Below are positions 11,931 to 35,777 of a stretch of 64,000 bases of DNA, piece after piece. Both the position numbers and the translations under genes were made by a program. The notes below the pieces were generated by a model. That model was given only the letters and a program-made list of their open reading frames with translations, was not told where the DNA came from and searched no databases. This stretch comes from Juglans regia (taxonomy: Eukaryota; Streptophyta; Magnoliopsida; Fagales; Juglandaceae): assembly GCF_001411555.2 (NCBI RefSeq), contig NC_049903.1:13559234-13623233 (forward strand), in the 5' to 3' direction. Each line of letters starts with the position of its first letter. Position 1 is the first letter of the stretch.

Positions 11931-13525
11931 ACACTTTGCTTTCTTAGAACACAAAAGACACATGCCTGATTTGAAGCTTTTGTAGTTATTTTTTCACAAA
12001 CTTTCCAGCACATAAGTTGTTCCTTTTTTAGTCTAGTTTACGTGGATACCTTATTTGTTTCATTTGGAGATCATTGGTCAGTAAAAGGTTTTTTAAAACC
12101 CATAATGGTTATTCTGGGAGATAAACTGGAGAATATGTCCTATTTTGGATTTTTTGACCAAGTTAATGCATTGATCTTGGTCCAAAATCTTTATGGAGTG
12201 TTTTTAAAATGGGTTTATGATTATTGGTTGAGGATTTGTTGCATGATTAAAAGTTTTGGTGAAATATTTTCTTAGATTTAGAAACTTCGAATCTGGAAGA
12301 AGAAAAACAGTTTCTGTTTTGAGAAAGTTTAAATCTTTTATGGTCTAATCTTATTTCAATGGTTTTGATATTTTTATTTGAAGATCCTAAGACTCTTATA
12401 TACATTTTCGAATGTTTTTTTGAAGATATTTGATTATTAGATTCAAATATATAAAATTTTATGCAAGGAGATATTCGAATAGGCCAAGTGGTGATGTTCT
12501 TGGCTAATTCATGTTTTGGTTGATTTTTAACCAAGTGATCTTGAGTTTAAAGCTTAAATATGTTTTAGGACACCTTTTAAATCATGTGATGTTTTGGTTT
12601 GAAGATCACATCTTTTTAAGTCATGGATCAAGAGGTTGATCAAAACAAGTTAGCAACAAAAATCAAGAAAAATAACCTATGTAAGTTTCGGCTTTTATAG
12701 AGTTTTAATGGTTGTATTTAGTTTTAGATTTTTCTTAACTGATATTTGAGTTTAGAACAAAATTTACATGAGGTATGTAAATTTTGGTGATTTTTGGAGA
12801 TAGGATACAAAATCCTTAAATTAGGGATAAAATGATAATTTTTTCACATTGAGAGAGTAAAATTACCATTTTACTCTAAGTTGATATTTTTTTATATCTA
12901 TAATTGTTAGTAATTACGTTATAACTTTTAAAAATCACTACTTTCAATTCCTAGAAACCCGAAGACTGAGGTAAGTTAGCTTTTAACTTACTAGCAGTTT
13001 ACTGTGTATGGGTGATAAGTAAATGAACTACAGTATATGTATGTATGTTATCATATGTGCCATGCCAAGTCATCATTACATGTTTATTTGTTACACAAAA
13101 TTTATTCTGTCATAAATTATTCATCTGTTACATAAGATATTCCTTTATAAATTATTCATCTGTTACACAAGATATTCTGTCATGTATTGCTATACATTGC
13201 AAGTAATGTGGATACGTACAATCTAAGGTGATTCTGTCTAGGAGATTGGAAATTTAGAGTGTGTCCACTGTTATCCTCTAATCTTTCCTAGGAACCTTGA
13301 AGTTCTGTTTAGGAAACAATAATTTTTCCTGGAAACTTACTTAGTGAGTGCTATTCATTTTTACGGTAAAATTCATCAAGAAAATGTAGGAGGAAATGGA
13401 ATGTCATGTAATGTAATATTCACTGTTGCAAGTATGTTATGTTAAGTATGTTGTCTGTTACATGTTATGCCATATTACAAAATATTTTATGTTACATATT
13501 ATATCATGTTACAAAATGTTTCTAT

Positions 13526-13641
13526 TAGGGGTGCTATCTGCATAGTGCGGAGCAGGGGGCGGCACCATGCGGGTTGGAGGGTTTCAAATTTTTTATCTTA
13601 AAAATGGAGGAGTGCGGAGCGGGGCAAGCTGCCCACCCCTA
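13526..13641. mobile_element. 116-bp hAT-like MITE with perfect 8-bp target duplication
   Basis: The element has terminal inverted repeats TAGGGGTG / CACCCCTA and is flanked by the identical 8-mer GTTTCTAT (13518-13525 and 13642-13649). This is the hAT signature. The interior is strikingly GC-rich (GTGCGGAGCAGGGGGCGGC...) compared with the AT-rich surroundings. Confidence 0.85.
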
Positions 13642-13984
13642 GTTTCTATCTCAAGTAAGTCATGTTTTATGAGTTACGTTCAAATCATGTTGTGTTATGT
13701 CAGGACTTCTGTCTTTTCGTATTCAAGTCACATTTCATCTCAAATAGAGTTTATGTATTTGAAGAACAGTCATGTCAAGTTATTCATGTCAATCACGATC
13801 CTAAGTGCTAAGATGAAGTAATATCCTAGTGAAACTCATTTGTTCAAGCTAAAGTATTTCAATAGGTATGAAATTTTTTGTGTTGACGAAATATAGTCAA
13901 CATGTTGTGAATAGGGCCTTACTAGCTGGTCACCGGAGCGCGCCATACACTAACGCCAATGGAGCCACATTTCATTTCAATAAT

Positions 13985-14120
13985 TCATGGGGTCACAACA
14001 ACTGTGGAGCATGAAGTATGTGGTCACATCAATTGTGACGTATACACTACTTGAGACATATCAATTGTGACATGTAAAATACATGGAGCTACAACAATTG
14101 TGGAGTATGTATTAACGCAC
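13985..14120. repeat. Degenerate tandem repeat, about 31 bp period
   Basis: Four loosely related units, each containing a variant of ACAACAATTGTGGAG or ACATCAATTGTGACG. They sit inside the possible LTR-type region. Confidence 0.55.
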
Positions 14121-15300
14121 TTACAACTTGTGCATATACTTGTGTTATGATGTGGTGATTGACATGAACACATAGCTCTAGGGGACCCATGTAGCACCCA
14201 CATTTTCAAGTTTATCAAGTTAAATCAACAAGATTTCAAGTCATGTTATGTTCAAGTTAAGTTCATGTTATCAGTTAAATTATACTATGATAAAGGATGA
14301 TACGTGTTGCCTGGTATTGCGGTCAAGGCTATGCGCTGCCGAGTACTATGGTGAAGGAGTAAAATCTGTCGTACTATAATCAAGTTCATGTTAAGTCAAG
14401 AAGTCAGATCAAGTACATGTTAAGTAAAGAAGTTGAGTTTAAGCAGTTAAAGAAAAAGATTTCAAGTTCATGTTATGTTATATTCACGTTCATGCTATAT
14501 TTCAAGTTCAAGTTCAAGTTCAAGTTCTTGTTATGTTATGTTCACATTCATGTTATGCCATGTTTCAAGTCTATAATACGTTTCAATTTCATGTTTATGC
14601 TATATCAAGTCAAGTTTCAATTCATATTTCATTTTAAGTTATGTTAGTTATGTTATGTCAAGTTATGCAATTATTACTTATGACTTTGATTATGCATTCA
14701 TACTTTTACTGCCATGCATGCATCATTAACCTGTATAGAGGTTTTCTGTTAATTTGCTGAGATTTATAATCAAATCTCACTGTGGTAATTCCAACTATCA
14801 TTCCCCCCTCTTGAATGGTAGATCTTGTTATAAGACCTAAAGGAGAACCGGGATTTGACCAACTGAACACGGTCGACTGAGCGATGGTGCGGAATCAAGG
14901 TTAATATAATAGTTAACTCAAATTACTACTTGTACTTATGGAGTTGAATCTCCATCACACTTATGGTCACAAACATTTTGGATTAGTGTTGTGATCTCTG
15001 ATGTTTAGTATATCTTTATGTATGAAGTATGTTTTAAGCATTTGAGATATTTTAAGTTTGGTGCATAGTATTGCTAAAGAAAAAAATTTTGTGCTGCGAT
15101 ATATTGCATAATACTATATGCATGTTAAGAATATTGTATCTTATATGTCATGAACGGGGGCAGGTAATCTTGTGTTGTATGTCTCGACGCTTTAAATGTT
15201 CGTCCAATCTCAAGCAAAATTTGGGGACGTCACAGAGGCTGTGAGCATTTGGGAAGTGGAGGGTCATGTATTATGCGGTTCAATCACATTGCTCAAGTAA

Positions 15301-15855
15301 GAGCACTAATAGTGAGATAGCCATAGTTAAATTTTGACTAAAATTTAACCAAGTTGCTTAAAACTCTCCCACACCAAACTGGCCAATTGCACATTAAATT
15401 TGGTCAGACCCTTTTTTACTGGCCAAATAGTTTTTCATCCATAATAAATTGATTCCTGCATGTGACCTTTAAATTTATTACAAGTCACTTCTATGAAACT
15501 TTTTAGTATGCGCCTTGATATACAGGAATAAAACTTTGGTTTCTCATGCCAGGTGTTGATTTCAAGGTGAAATACGTCAACATTGATTTCAAGATACGAC
15601 TGTCGGAAAAATTATATCAGTTGAAATAATATGAATTTTGAAAATTAATGTGAACCTTTTTATTAATTAATAAATATTTTAATTACAATTAGAATTAAAA
15701 TAAATGAAAATGTCAAAATTAATATTTTAATAGAATAATGATAGATTTGGAGAGTTTCTTATTTTGTGTTGTTGAAAAGTGACTAGCTAAATTTATAAAA
15801 GTAGATTTTCTAGTTAAAATTTGGCCAAATTTTAGTTATTTCACTACTAATGCTC
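15301..15855. mobile_element. 555-bp Harbinger-like MITE with TAA target duplication
   Basis: Terminal inverted repeats GAGCACTAATAGTGAGATA (left) and TATTTCACTACTAATGCTC (right) match at all but a few positions. They are flanked on both sides by TAA (15298-15300 and 15856-15858), the 3-bp duplication typical of PIF/Harbinger elements. No transposase is encoded, so it is non-autonomous. Confidence 0.8.
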
Positions 15856-15858
15856 TAA

Positions 15859-16640
15859 AACTTTTGTATTGTCTTGACTTCCTATATAAAGGTTAGCCTA
15901 GGAAGTCAAGGTAACACAATTTTGTGAATATTTATATACAATTTGTATGTGCATGTATAAATGTAAATATAAATTTATATAAATATATGCCCAAGCAGGG
16001 GGCGGGGTGGGATCTCGCTGGGATTAGCCCACCCCACCATGCGGAGGGCAAGGCGGACAGGGACGGGATAGTGGGGTGCAGGCCCTGACGTCCTCCCCTA
16101 GTATTTGGTGTGAGTTTGCGTGAGTAGCCAATCAATCGTGTGTAACATGTATCAACAAAAATTGAGAATTGTATATTTCAAATTAGTATATATCATAAAT
16201 TTTTATACAAATACGTGAATAATCTATTCTCAAGTGGTGCAATAAGCTCACATTTGTTCCGGGAGTCAACCAAAGTATAAAAAATATCTAATAATTATAA
16301 TTAGTTGAGAAAATGTACTTATTATTGACAAAGACAATATATCGACAAAGAAAACAATCTGGGTTGGATCATACTTGTAAGAGATGGAAGAAAGTTAGAG
16401 ATAAGATATGTCAGTACGCTCTCCAACTTGTAGTTTTTGTTCGGATATATGATGGAATGAATTCATGTACGCTTGGAAGCTTGCCGACTACTACCTTATT
16501 TAAGATCTTAATAATTAATATGTGGGCTGGAATACAATAAATTTATTTATTCTTCTCGAAGTTTTGTGGAATGCAAAGAAATAATATTAGCTTCTTGTTA
16601 GATCGATACAGTTATAAGGTTGGGGTATGCAAGTCCAATG
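15859..16640. other. Intergenic; GC-rich repeat remnant at 15990-16105
   Basis: AT-rich spacer with one G/C-rich block (GGGGCGGGGTGGGATC... to CCTCCCCTAG) resembling the interior and CCCCTAG end of the hAT-like element at 13526. No left terminus or target duplication was found, so it looks like an old truncated relative. No gene seen. Confidence 0.45.
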
Positions 16641-16894
16641 CACTCTTCTAAAGAAATATGATCCACTTTTATAAATAAATTTTTCTTAATGTGAGTACTT
16701 AGTTTGTCCTTTTTTCTTTTTAAATGGAGGATTGTAAGAAACTTGCACATCTTAAAACTATATAAATAATTTATCTTTCATAAGTAAGCGGATTTTCTTA
16801 TCACTTTCATACTGATCTTGACAAAATACTCTTGGTGATACTTTGTTCATTTAACAGTTGAAAATTATGATATAAGCATAATTATATCTACATA

Positions 16895-17395
16895 TAGGAG
16901 TAGAAATACGAGACACGACACGTGAATTTGACACGAAATTAATAAGTTTGAGTTTGATATAAATATGTTCAAGTCAAAATGGGTTGACTCATTAAGACAT
17001 ATTAATAAATGAGTCAACTCGCTTAATCTGATATCATCCCGTAATAATCCGTTTAAATTTCATTTCAGAATTATAATTTTATTATTATTTGATCGTAATA
17101 TATGTATTTCTTATATGCATATATTTTTATTGTTGAGATTATAATTCTTCTATACTCATGCTCATATTTATTGTTGTTGGATTTGTATTATTGGTTTATT
17201 ATATATTAAAATCTGAGAGATATTTGTAGGTAATTTTATTTATTTTTAAATATTGTGATTATTAATAAATATAAATTTTAATTTTATAAAAAAAATTATT
17301 TAAAAATATGATCAGTTCAAGATGTTGGGATTGGTCCATATAATCAAATATCAATCGCATAACACGACGCAAGTACGAATTACCAACCATTCCTA
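16895..17395. mobile_element. Degenerate hAT-like non-autonomous element
   Basis: About 500 bp bounded by TAGGAGTAG and CCATTCCTA. ACGAGACACGACACG lies near the left end and AACACGACGC near the right. The flanking octamers TCTACATA and CGTACATG agree at five of eight positions, a decayed target duplication at best. Confidence 0.4.
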
Positions 17396-17475
17396 CGTAC
17401 ATGCCAGCTCACTACAGAACAGTCTCTATTATCCCAATGGTTCATCTTTGACTTTTCTTAAGTTAACAGCTCTTA

Positions 17476-17802
17476 TTAGAGTTTAGTTGAATTTAATCTA
17501 ATTTTAATATGAATTTAATATCTAAATATTTAATTTTTAAATTATTAAATTTATTTCAATTCAAAATTTTTTTATATGTGATATATATAATTTTTTTTCA
17601 ACTTAAAATATCATTATACATAGAACTCACAATTTTTTTCAATTTCCAATATCTAATAAAAGTATCAAACTCATCTTAACATTTAAATACACTTTAAACT
17701 CAGTTTAGATGGTCCCACATAACTCCCTTCACTACTCAACTCATTACTATTTATAAAGAACTTAACTCAACTTAAATCAATTCGACATTTAAATGCAACC
17801 TA
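17476..17802 (-). mobile_element. MITE of the GGCTGCGTTTG family, reverse orientation
   Basis: Reads on the minus strand as TTAGGTTGCATTTAAATG..., TTTATAAATAGTAATGAG..., and a GAAATTGAAAAAAATTGTG segment, collinear with 11626-11930. Confidence 0.65.
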
Positions 17803-19860
17803 AATGTATGAATTTGGATCCAATTGTGCTGTAAATAGTGGCCAAAAAAAAAAACCGATGACCCGTAAATCGCACGGTCTAAACTGGTGGCTTTGATCTG
17901 TATCGGATTTGGTTGGATCAGATATCGATTTTTTTTTTTAAATCAATTAAAATTAGTCTAATTCTAGTTGTTGGACCAGATCTGTTTATATATATATATA
18001 TATATATTTTTTATATAAAATAATTTTTATATGATTTTTTTATATTATATCATAATTGATAATTATCCACACATTGCATTACATATATATATATATATAT
18101 ATATTAATTATGTGCTCACGTAAAATACTAGAGACAAGTTAGGTAATAATGTTGATGTGTAAGTTGGTACAAAATTTGAATACAAAATATAATTAACATG
18201 ACATAATGAAATTATACGAGCATCGTAAAAAAAAAGCATTGATAGCGACGAGAAGTATTTCGACAATTGATATGACACATATCCTTCACAAGAAGGACTT
18301 ATTATGTTGATGATATTGTATAAATTTAATGCTTTTTTTTTTTTCATTTTTTTCGTTTCATTTTTTTTATTTCAATTTCTTGAGTGATGTTTTTATAAGA
18401 TTATGAATTATGTACAACAAGTAAACTCAAGTCATGTTTGAATAAAATTATATCATACTCTACTCCTAAAATCTAACTACGTACGTACGAATTCAATTTG
18501 TTTATACACCCTTAAAATCCCAACAGCTTCCAAGGAATTTCCTAGATATCGATGGGTCATAGAAAACATGCTTCAGTACTACTGGTGCTGATTTTTCAAG
18601 TCAACGGACATCTTCTTCACGTCCACTACTTGCTTAATTAATCAGTGCATAACCTTTCAAATTTAATGACTTGACTATCAACGTACGTCATGACTTTTCT
18701 TTCATTTTGGATTAGATCGATAATCTCAATCCACATTACTGGTGGAGGTCCTCTCGATCATGGAGCTTTTTTCTTCAATTATCTAACTAGCATGTCTCAC
18801 ATTTATAAATTGAGCATGGATACTACAATATATCTATATGAGCTGGCAACGATATTAAGTACTTCGAAAACACATCATTAATTTTCTATATTATTGAAAA
18901 ATGGGTTTTCGATAAACGTCTTAGTTTTTTTAATATGTATTTACTTTTTGTCAATGAAAAAAAAAATTATATTTTTCTTTTAAACAAAAATCAAAGCAGT
19001 CTCAATCTTCTTTTTCTACCCCAATATATACGCAACACTGAAATCTGACTAATGTAAATATTGCAAGTGGTAGCCCACACAATCAACGTCCCATAGAAGA
19101 TGGGCTCGATCACTATATATGTAGAAAACAAGTCCCTTGACATTGAAAGATATAATAACAACTAATTGGTCTTTGTCTGATCACTTTTGTAATCTTGTTA
19201 GGGAAGTGTTAAGTATAATTAAGTATTAGTTAAATACACAATAATATAATAAAAATTATAATGAAATTAACATTCAAACAAAATCAGTTTAGATTGAGGC
19301 ACAGAAATCTCATTCTCTTTAAGGAGATTTAAGCCATCTGCAGTATGTAAAATTTCAATTTAAATGGTGTAGCAAAATTCCTCTTGACTTGACTCTTCCA
19401 GGATACAACAACCTAATTGATTGTCGTATAGCTCAAGCCTACTCTGCACAAGTGGTTGAGTCCAAAACTTCACTCAAAAAGTATCTCTCTTTTGTTTGGA
19501 AAATCTCTAAAAGATATCTATGTACACACTTTTATTTTTTTTTAATCAATTTCTCTCTATTTCATACAAAAAGAAACACACCAAAATGAAAAGAGGAACC
19601 TCAAACGTAAACAGAAAAATGAAATAAAGAGAAGAAAGGCAGCCTAAAAGAAATCACAAAAACCGCAACAGGAGTTTAAACACATAAACCGGTAACGAAA
19701 TAAGAGAGAGAATTAAATAGAGAAAAGATTCTGACAGCTAACCTTCTACCGTAGCCTAACTTTCACCATAGCCGTTAAAAGCAAATATTAGAAGATTTTT
19801 TTGTTGAACATTTATTCACTTTGAAATATTGGATGCCGAAAAATACTGAATAAATCTTCC
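17803..19860. other. AT-rich intergenic stretch, no gene seen
   Basis: Contains (AT)n microsatellites near 17985-18008 and 18083-18103 and low-complexity A/T. A segment at 18680-18812 resembles 20398-20500 (shared ATGACTTTTCTTT, AATCCACATTA, CATTTATAAATTG), so part of the spacer is duplicated. No convincing coding region. Confidence 0.6.
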
Positions 19861-19862
19861 AT

Positions 19863-20300
19863 AACAGAAGAAAAATGATTTTGTGCAATCCTTCCACAAC
19901 AAAAAAAGGTTTGAAGGAATGCAACAGTCATCTAAAGAATCTTACTAACAAATACAATCTAGTAAGAAATACCAACATTCACTCACTATTTTTTAATGAT
20001 AAAAAATTAGTTATTATTAATGTGGATTATATTAAATCATGTGATAATCTAATAGATCCACTGACTAAGGCCTTAACAAGAGAAAATGTCTAGAATATAT
20101 CGAGGAGAATCTGATTTATAAAGTCTATATAGTCATGAACCACATATGAGGATACCCAACCTATAGATCAGAGATTCTGAGAACTGAGTTCAATGTGAAG
20201 AACGAATCATTTAGTAGTAGTAAGAAATGCCCTACTTATTTTATTTGAGAATTTTTCCATTCCTATAGTATAAGTGTATTCATCTTGTAATGATTGAGAG
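19863..20300 (+). mobile_element. Ty1/copia retrotransposon remnant (RNase H end)
   Basis: The plus-strand frame 19875-20093 ends ...NVDYIKSCDNLIDPLTKALT, the conserved C-terminal end of the copia polyprotein. The following 3' flank (CATATGAGGATACCCAACC..., then AGTTCAATGTGAAGAACGAA) has the spacing usual for copia elements just before the 3' LTR. Reverse transcriptase, integrase and gag are absent, so it is a fragment. Confidence 0.75.
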
Positions 20301-20774
20301 GAAATTAGGCTATATCAAAACCACTAGATCATAAGCTAGCTATTAGAGATTGGCTCCAACAAATTTAAAGTTAATCTAATTATTTACTAAATGCATTGAC
20401 CATCCACGCTATGACTTTTCTTTACTGTGGTTTAGATAATCCCAATCCACATTATTAGCGGAGGTGTAACGTGAAAGTAGGTCTCATATTTATAAATTGC
20501 TATGTAGTTCTTAGAATCTTAGCATATAATTATTCATAATGCGATACCGCGTGCCTCGCTTTTAACCGTTAGATTATCTTCTATTTTCAAAATATATATT
20601 TAAATAATTAATGGATAATAACATATTTATCCATTAATCAATAATGAAATACGAGACGTGGCAAAGATCTATATGCATGCTATGGTGCTAAAGCTCACAA
20701 GAGTACACTAACTTAAATCTTAATTTTTTTAATATATATATATATATAAGATATTTACAACCGTGAATTATATA

Positions 20775-21315
20775 ACCATTGCGTAATCATTTTGAAAAAA
20801 GTGAATAAACTATTTGATCCACATAAAAAATTAATTTTTTAATTGTAGAATCCACTCTTTTTCAAAGCATTACACGACGATTAAGCACTCCACGATTGTA
20901 TGTAGAATTACTAATATATATATATATATATATATCTATATGATCACTCTTATAATTTTTCAACAACACAACATTAGATGAAAAATAATATTTGAAATCT
21001 TAGGATGTGTAAGTCTCGCTCACTCCATTTAAAAAAGTTGATAAATCTAGAACTCATATGAGAAAAACCACACTTTTTTTCAAAATAAGTACGCAAGACT
21101 TACACACCTTAAAACTATATCAAGCATTACTCAATCTAGATATATGAGTTTGAGTAATGTTAGATAAAGTCATTGGTTGTGCAAGTGTCGCACGCTCATT
21201 TTGAAAAAGAGTGGGATTCACCATTAAAAACTTAATTTTTTTCATGTGGATCTCATATTTACTTATTTTTTTTAAATGGAGTGCGTGATACTTGCACACT
21301 CTATGATTGTAAGTA
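20775..21315. mobile_element. Cluster of related foldback MITEs
   Basis: Three adjacent short inverted-repeat units, about 20775-20915, 20998-21113 and 21172-21315. Arms resemble GTGCAAGTGTCGCACGCTCA and its complement, or GGATGTGTAAGTCTCGCTCA and its complement, each closing on an A/T centre containing TTTTTCAAA-like runs. No coding content. A single arm-like piece also occurs near 16680-16770. Confidence 0.6.
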
Positions 21316-21361
21316 TCTTGAATTGTAATATATGGAAGGAATTAAGTATTCTCTGCAGAGA

Positions 21362-21510
21362 AGTTCTATTTGAAGACGTTTTTAGTATTACGCACCATCC
21401 ACATTGTATAATTTGATTTGTAAGATTCAAATTTTAATTTTTTTTTTTCAAATCAAAATATACCACATAGATGGTGTGTGATGTAAAGGCATTCAAATAG
21501 AATTATTCAT
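21362..21510. mobile_element. About 150-bp MITE with long inverted arms
   Basis: Left arm TTCTATTTGAAGACGTTTTT then TACGCACCATCCACATTGTA is answered by CACATAGATGGTGTGTGATG and GGCATTCAAATAGAA on the right. Arms are about 45 bp and imperfect. Confidence 0.65.
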
Positions 21511-21586
21511 TTCCTATCTAAGGTGTATCATTTTTATTCAGCTCTTGGCACAAGTAGGAGCGTCATGAAATTAATAGACTTAGGTT

Positions 21587-21823
21587 GTGTTCGATTGTTG
21601 AACCAAACTCAACTCATTTCAAACTAATCATTGATGAAACTCACTATTTTTTCAACTTCCTATAAAAAAGTTAAAGTCATCTCAACCTATTTCATACATT
21701 TCAGCCTAAAAAGTTAAACTCATCTCAACTTAAAAAAAAGTTAAACCCATCTTAATGAGACCTACAAAATGTTAATATTTACATCTCAACTCAACTCATC
21801 TCAGCATCCAAACGTAGCCTAAT
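21587..21823. mobile_element. MITE with CTCAACTCAACTCATC ends
   Basis: Starts TTAGGTTGTGTTCGATTGTT and ends CATCCAAACGTAGCCTAA, which are inverted repeats (complement TTAGGCTACGTTTGGATG). The short interior has CCTACAAAATGTTAAT and several CATCTCAACTTA runs. Confidence 0.65.
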
Positions 21824-22252
21824 AGTCATATTAGAGTTTTCATCCTTCAATTAAGAAACTCATGATGTGTCATGCATGCGGGGAGAATGTAGCATGTCTC
21901 TTAGTGTGGTCCAAATATAAAATATGTATTTGTTTAAATGAAATATTATAGCCGATAGATAAGGATAAACAATCCATAAAACAATGTATCTATTTATGAT
22001 AGTAATTAAGTATTGCTTCCTTGATAGAAAGATATCAACATCAATATATGGACTAGCTAGTCATAGTCCTACGACTATCATGCACAAGTCAAAAAAAAAA
22101 AAAAAAAAACTGGTCTCAAAATGCTTAAAATGCAAGAACATCGTAATAATCTTCTTTCCTAAAATTAAGGAAATATAAAATATGGTGCACCAAAAAAGGC
22201 ATGATTTGGCCAATGAAGCCATATATATATATTAATATATATATATATATTA
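21824..22252. other. AT-rich spacer, no gene seen
   Basis: Holds an A-run at about 22090-22109 and (AT)n near 22220-22250. No coding or repeat family recognised. Confidence 0.5.
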
Positions 22253-23333
22253 ATTTTTTTAAATCAAGATTGTTTTATTAATAAAATCCTCTGTAACAAA
22301 GATTGAATGCATGGAGGACTAAGTCCATATTCCCAATTACATCAGAAATATTCGAAGCATTTTTGGCCAGGACATGGGCTCTCTCATCTGCTCCTCTTCT
22401 AACATGGTGTACTTACCAAGATGTAAAACTTTAGAGTTTGCTTCTAATGTAAAACAAGCATCCCAGTAATGGCCCAAGACTCTCCAACATTAGTGATGGC
22501 CTGAATTACTTGAAGAGTCTCCCTTGAGTTTGATGTTTGTTAGCCCCAGTTCAGTTCCAAAGATGCTTGCTTGGAGAGCACCAAAAGCTTCTTCAAGGAA
22601 TGGATCAGGAAATAAGCTTCTATTCATTCTGATAGTGACAATGACTCTACCTTTCCAGTCTCTAGCTATAATCCCAATTCCAATCTTGCATTTAGATTTG
22701 TTAATTATAGTATCCCAATTGAGCTTAATGAGATTCTATGGAGGCGGAGTCTACGACTGAGGTTGATTTCTATTAGTTTCTGTTGAGCTTGTTCTCTCTA
22801 CCTGGATTTTCTTCATCTCCTGCAATATTTTTTTTGAATGCAACACCTTGGATCGTTTAAATCTACATTAAAAACAAAACCATTCATTCTCAACCAAATT
22901 CTTCTAGCAACCATAGCTACTTCCTCAATTTGTTCCTTCTCAATAGTTTCGCATAAGTTTTCCATCAACTCCATAAAGCTCCTATTAGGATTATTGTTTT
23001 TCCGTAGTTGCTTGGAACATTGACTCCAGACATCTCGAGCTTCAATGCATTCCCACATGGCATGATTCATAGACTCTTCAACCTCTAAGCAGATAGGGCA
23101 AATTGGGTTATCAACAAATTCTTTATGAATAGATTCAAACTTGTAGGAATAACTTCTAAGAATGCTCGCCACAAGAAGACTTTGTCTGCATTTGGTATGT
23201 TCAGCTTTCAGACTATTTGCCACACTCTTCTCTGTCTATTATTGCTAGATGGCTGCACTTAAGTTCTTTCTTGTATCTCTTTTTACAGATGATAAGCACT
23301 TCTTATTGAGAACAGTTCATTTGTAGTACCTCT
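22253..23333 (-). mobile_element. LINE ORF2 3' remnant (zf-RVT plus RNase H)
   Basis: The minus-strand frame 22813-23223 contains CPICLEVEESMNHAMWEC, the zinc-binding zf-RVT motif after a LINE reverse transcriptase. Further downstream on the same strand the translation gives KLNWDTIINKSKCKIGIG and AFGALQASIFGTELGL, the start and middle of the RNase H-like domain. The reading frame is interrupted, and the element ends in an A-rich tail near 22253-22262. The 5' part is missing. Confidence 0.75.
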
Positions 23334-23800
23334 CCATATTAATTTGTGGACATCTGTAGTGCAGGGGATCAAATTTTCAACTGATTTTTCCTATTGGCTT
23401 TACAGAGCTGTTGTTAGGAATCCAGTGGTTAAGTACTCTAGGTCCTATTCTGTGGTTAAGGGGCTGAATCCTAGGGGTTCAAAGTGGATGGAAGGAAAAG
23501 ACAGTTACTCATGGTCCAATTCTACAGTAAGGCCTACAAGATTTATTTACGAAGATAGTCCATTCACATTACTAATGGCACCTATACGGCCCCATTCACA
23601 TTGCTAGCCCATGTAGATTACAACGCACATGTTCTTCCCACATAATTTATACAATTTTATAAGAAAAATATCGAGCTTTGTCTTGTAGAAATTTATACAA
23701 TTTTATAGAAATTTTCCTCACCGTTCTTCCACTTCCCTAACCAAAATCCTCAGGCAGCATTATGAACTTAAAAAGCACATGGTTGTTCCATTGATTGACA
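23334..23800. other. 3' flank of RLK copy 2
   Basis: Spacer between the LINE remnant and the stop codon of copy 2 at 23801. The side next to the gene should hold the 3' UTR. An 87-codon plus-strand frame here has no recognised motif. Confidence 0.5.
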
Positions 23801-35280
<11,480 letters not shown>

Positions 35281-35371
35281 TTTTCCCAAGCTCCAACGCC
35301 TTGAGGTGATGATGATCTGCAGCTTCCAAACATGTGCTGTAGTACGCGGTATGGACAAGATGCGAATAGCT

Positions 35372-35391
35372 TATATATATATATATATATA
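35372..35391 (-). promoter_or_regulatory. Probable TATA region of RLK copy 2, (TA)n tract
   Basis: Equivalent TA tract about 20 bp long, 92 bp upstream of the start codon at 35280. The proximal promoter is otherwise like copies 1 and 3 out to about 35764, where the sequence changes. Confidence 0.5.
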
Positions 35392-35777
35392 CACACACAT
35401 ACATACACTTGCAGTATTATTATAATACGTGGCCGCCAATCAGTTTGACTCTGAATTTGTAGGATGAAAAGGTGATACAATAATTAGAAATCTCCATTAT
35501 TTTTTTTTTGTCTTCTTCCTCCCTCCCTCCCTCCCTGGGTCGCCCCCCACAACCCATAAATGAGATCTAGAATCAATATTTAAATCCTTTAAATATTTTT
35601 TATCTGCTGCATGCAGTCGTTGTCTGTAAGAACGCCGTACGTAGCTTATAGATTCTCTGTAACAAAAACTAATTGGGTTACCGGCCTGTCTTAATTAACC
35701 CTGCCTTTTGAGTTAACAAAATTTGGGTTTTCCAGCTAATTTTCTTCTAGCTACTTCCTCGGTGAGGCGTGCTACGT

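Larger units (their letters stand above)
11940..15235 (+). mobile_element. Possible long LTR-type repeat (retrotransposon debris)
   Basis: A 3.3-kb non-coding stretch with features I associate with very long plant Ty3-type LTRs: internal short tandem motifs, CAAGTTCATGTTATG-like runs (14200-14650) and a CA-terminated end TTTGGGGACGTCACA near 15235. A TATA-like TTGTATAAAAAGCC at about 11577 could be its promoter, with a MITE inserted after it. No polyprotein, primer-binding site or matching second LTR is visible, so this is a weak call. Confidence 0.3.

Noticed and set aside
13985..14120. Regularly spaced repeats as a CRISPR-like array
   Set aside because: Repeats are degenerate, spacers are not distinct, and the DNA is clearly plant nuclear; it is a tandem repeat in retrotransposon-like sequence.
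19389..19589. 66-codon plus-strand frame
   Set aside because: Low-complexity C-terminal half and no motif; within transposon-rich spacer.
23344..23607. 87-codon plus-strand frame
   Set aside because: No recognised motif, follows a LINE remnant and lies in the 3' flank of copy 2; best explained as chance.
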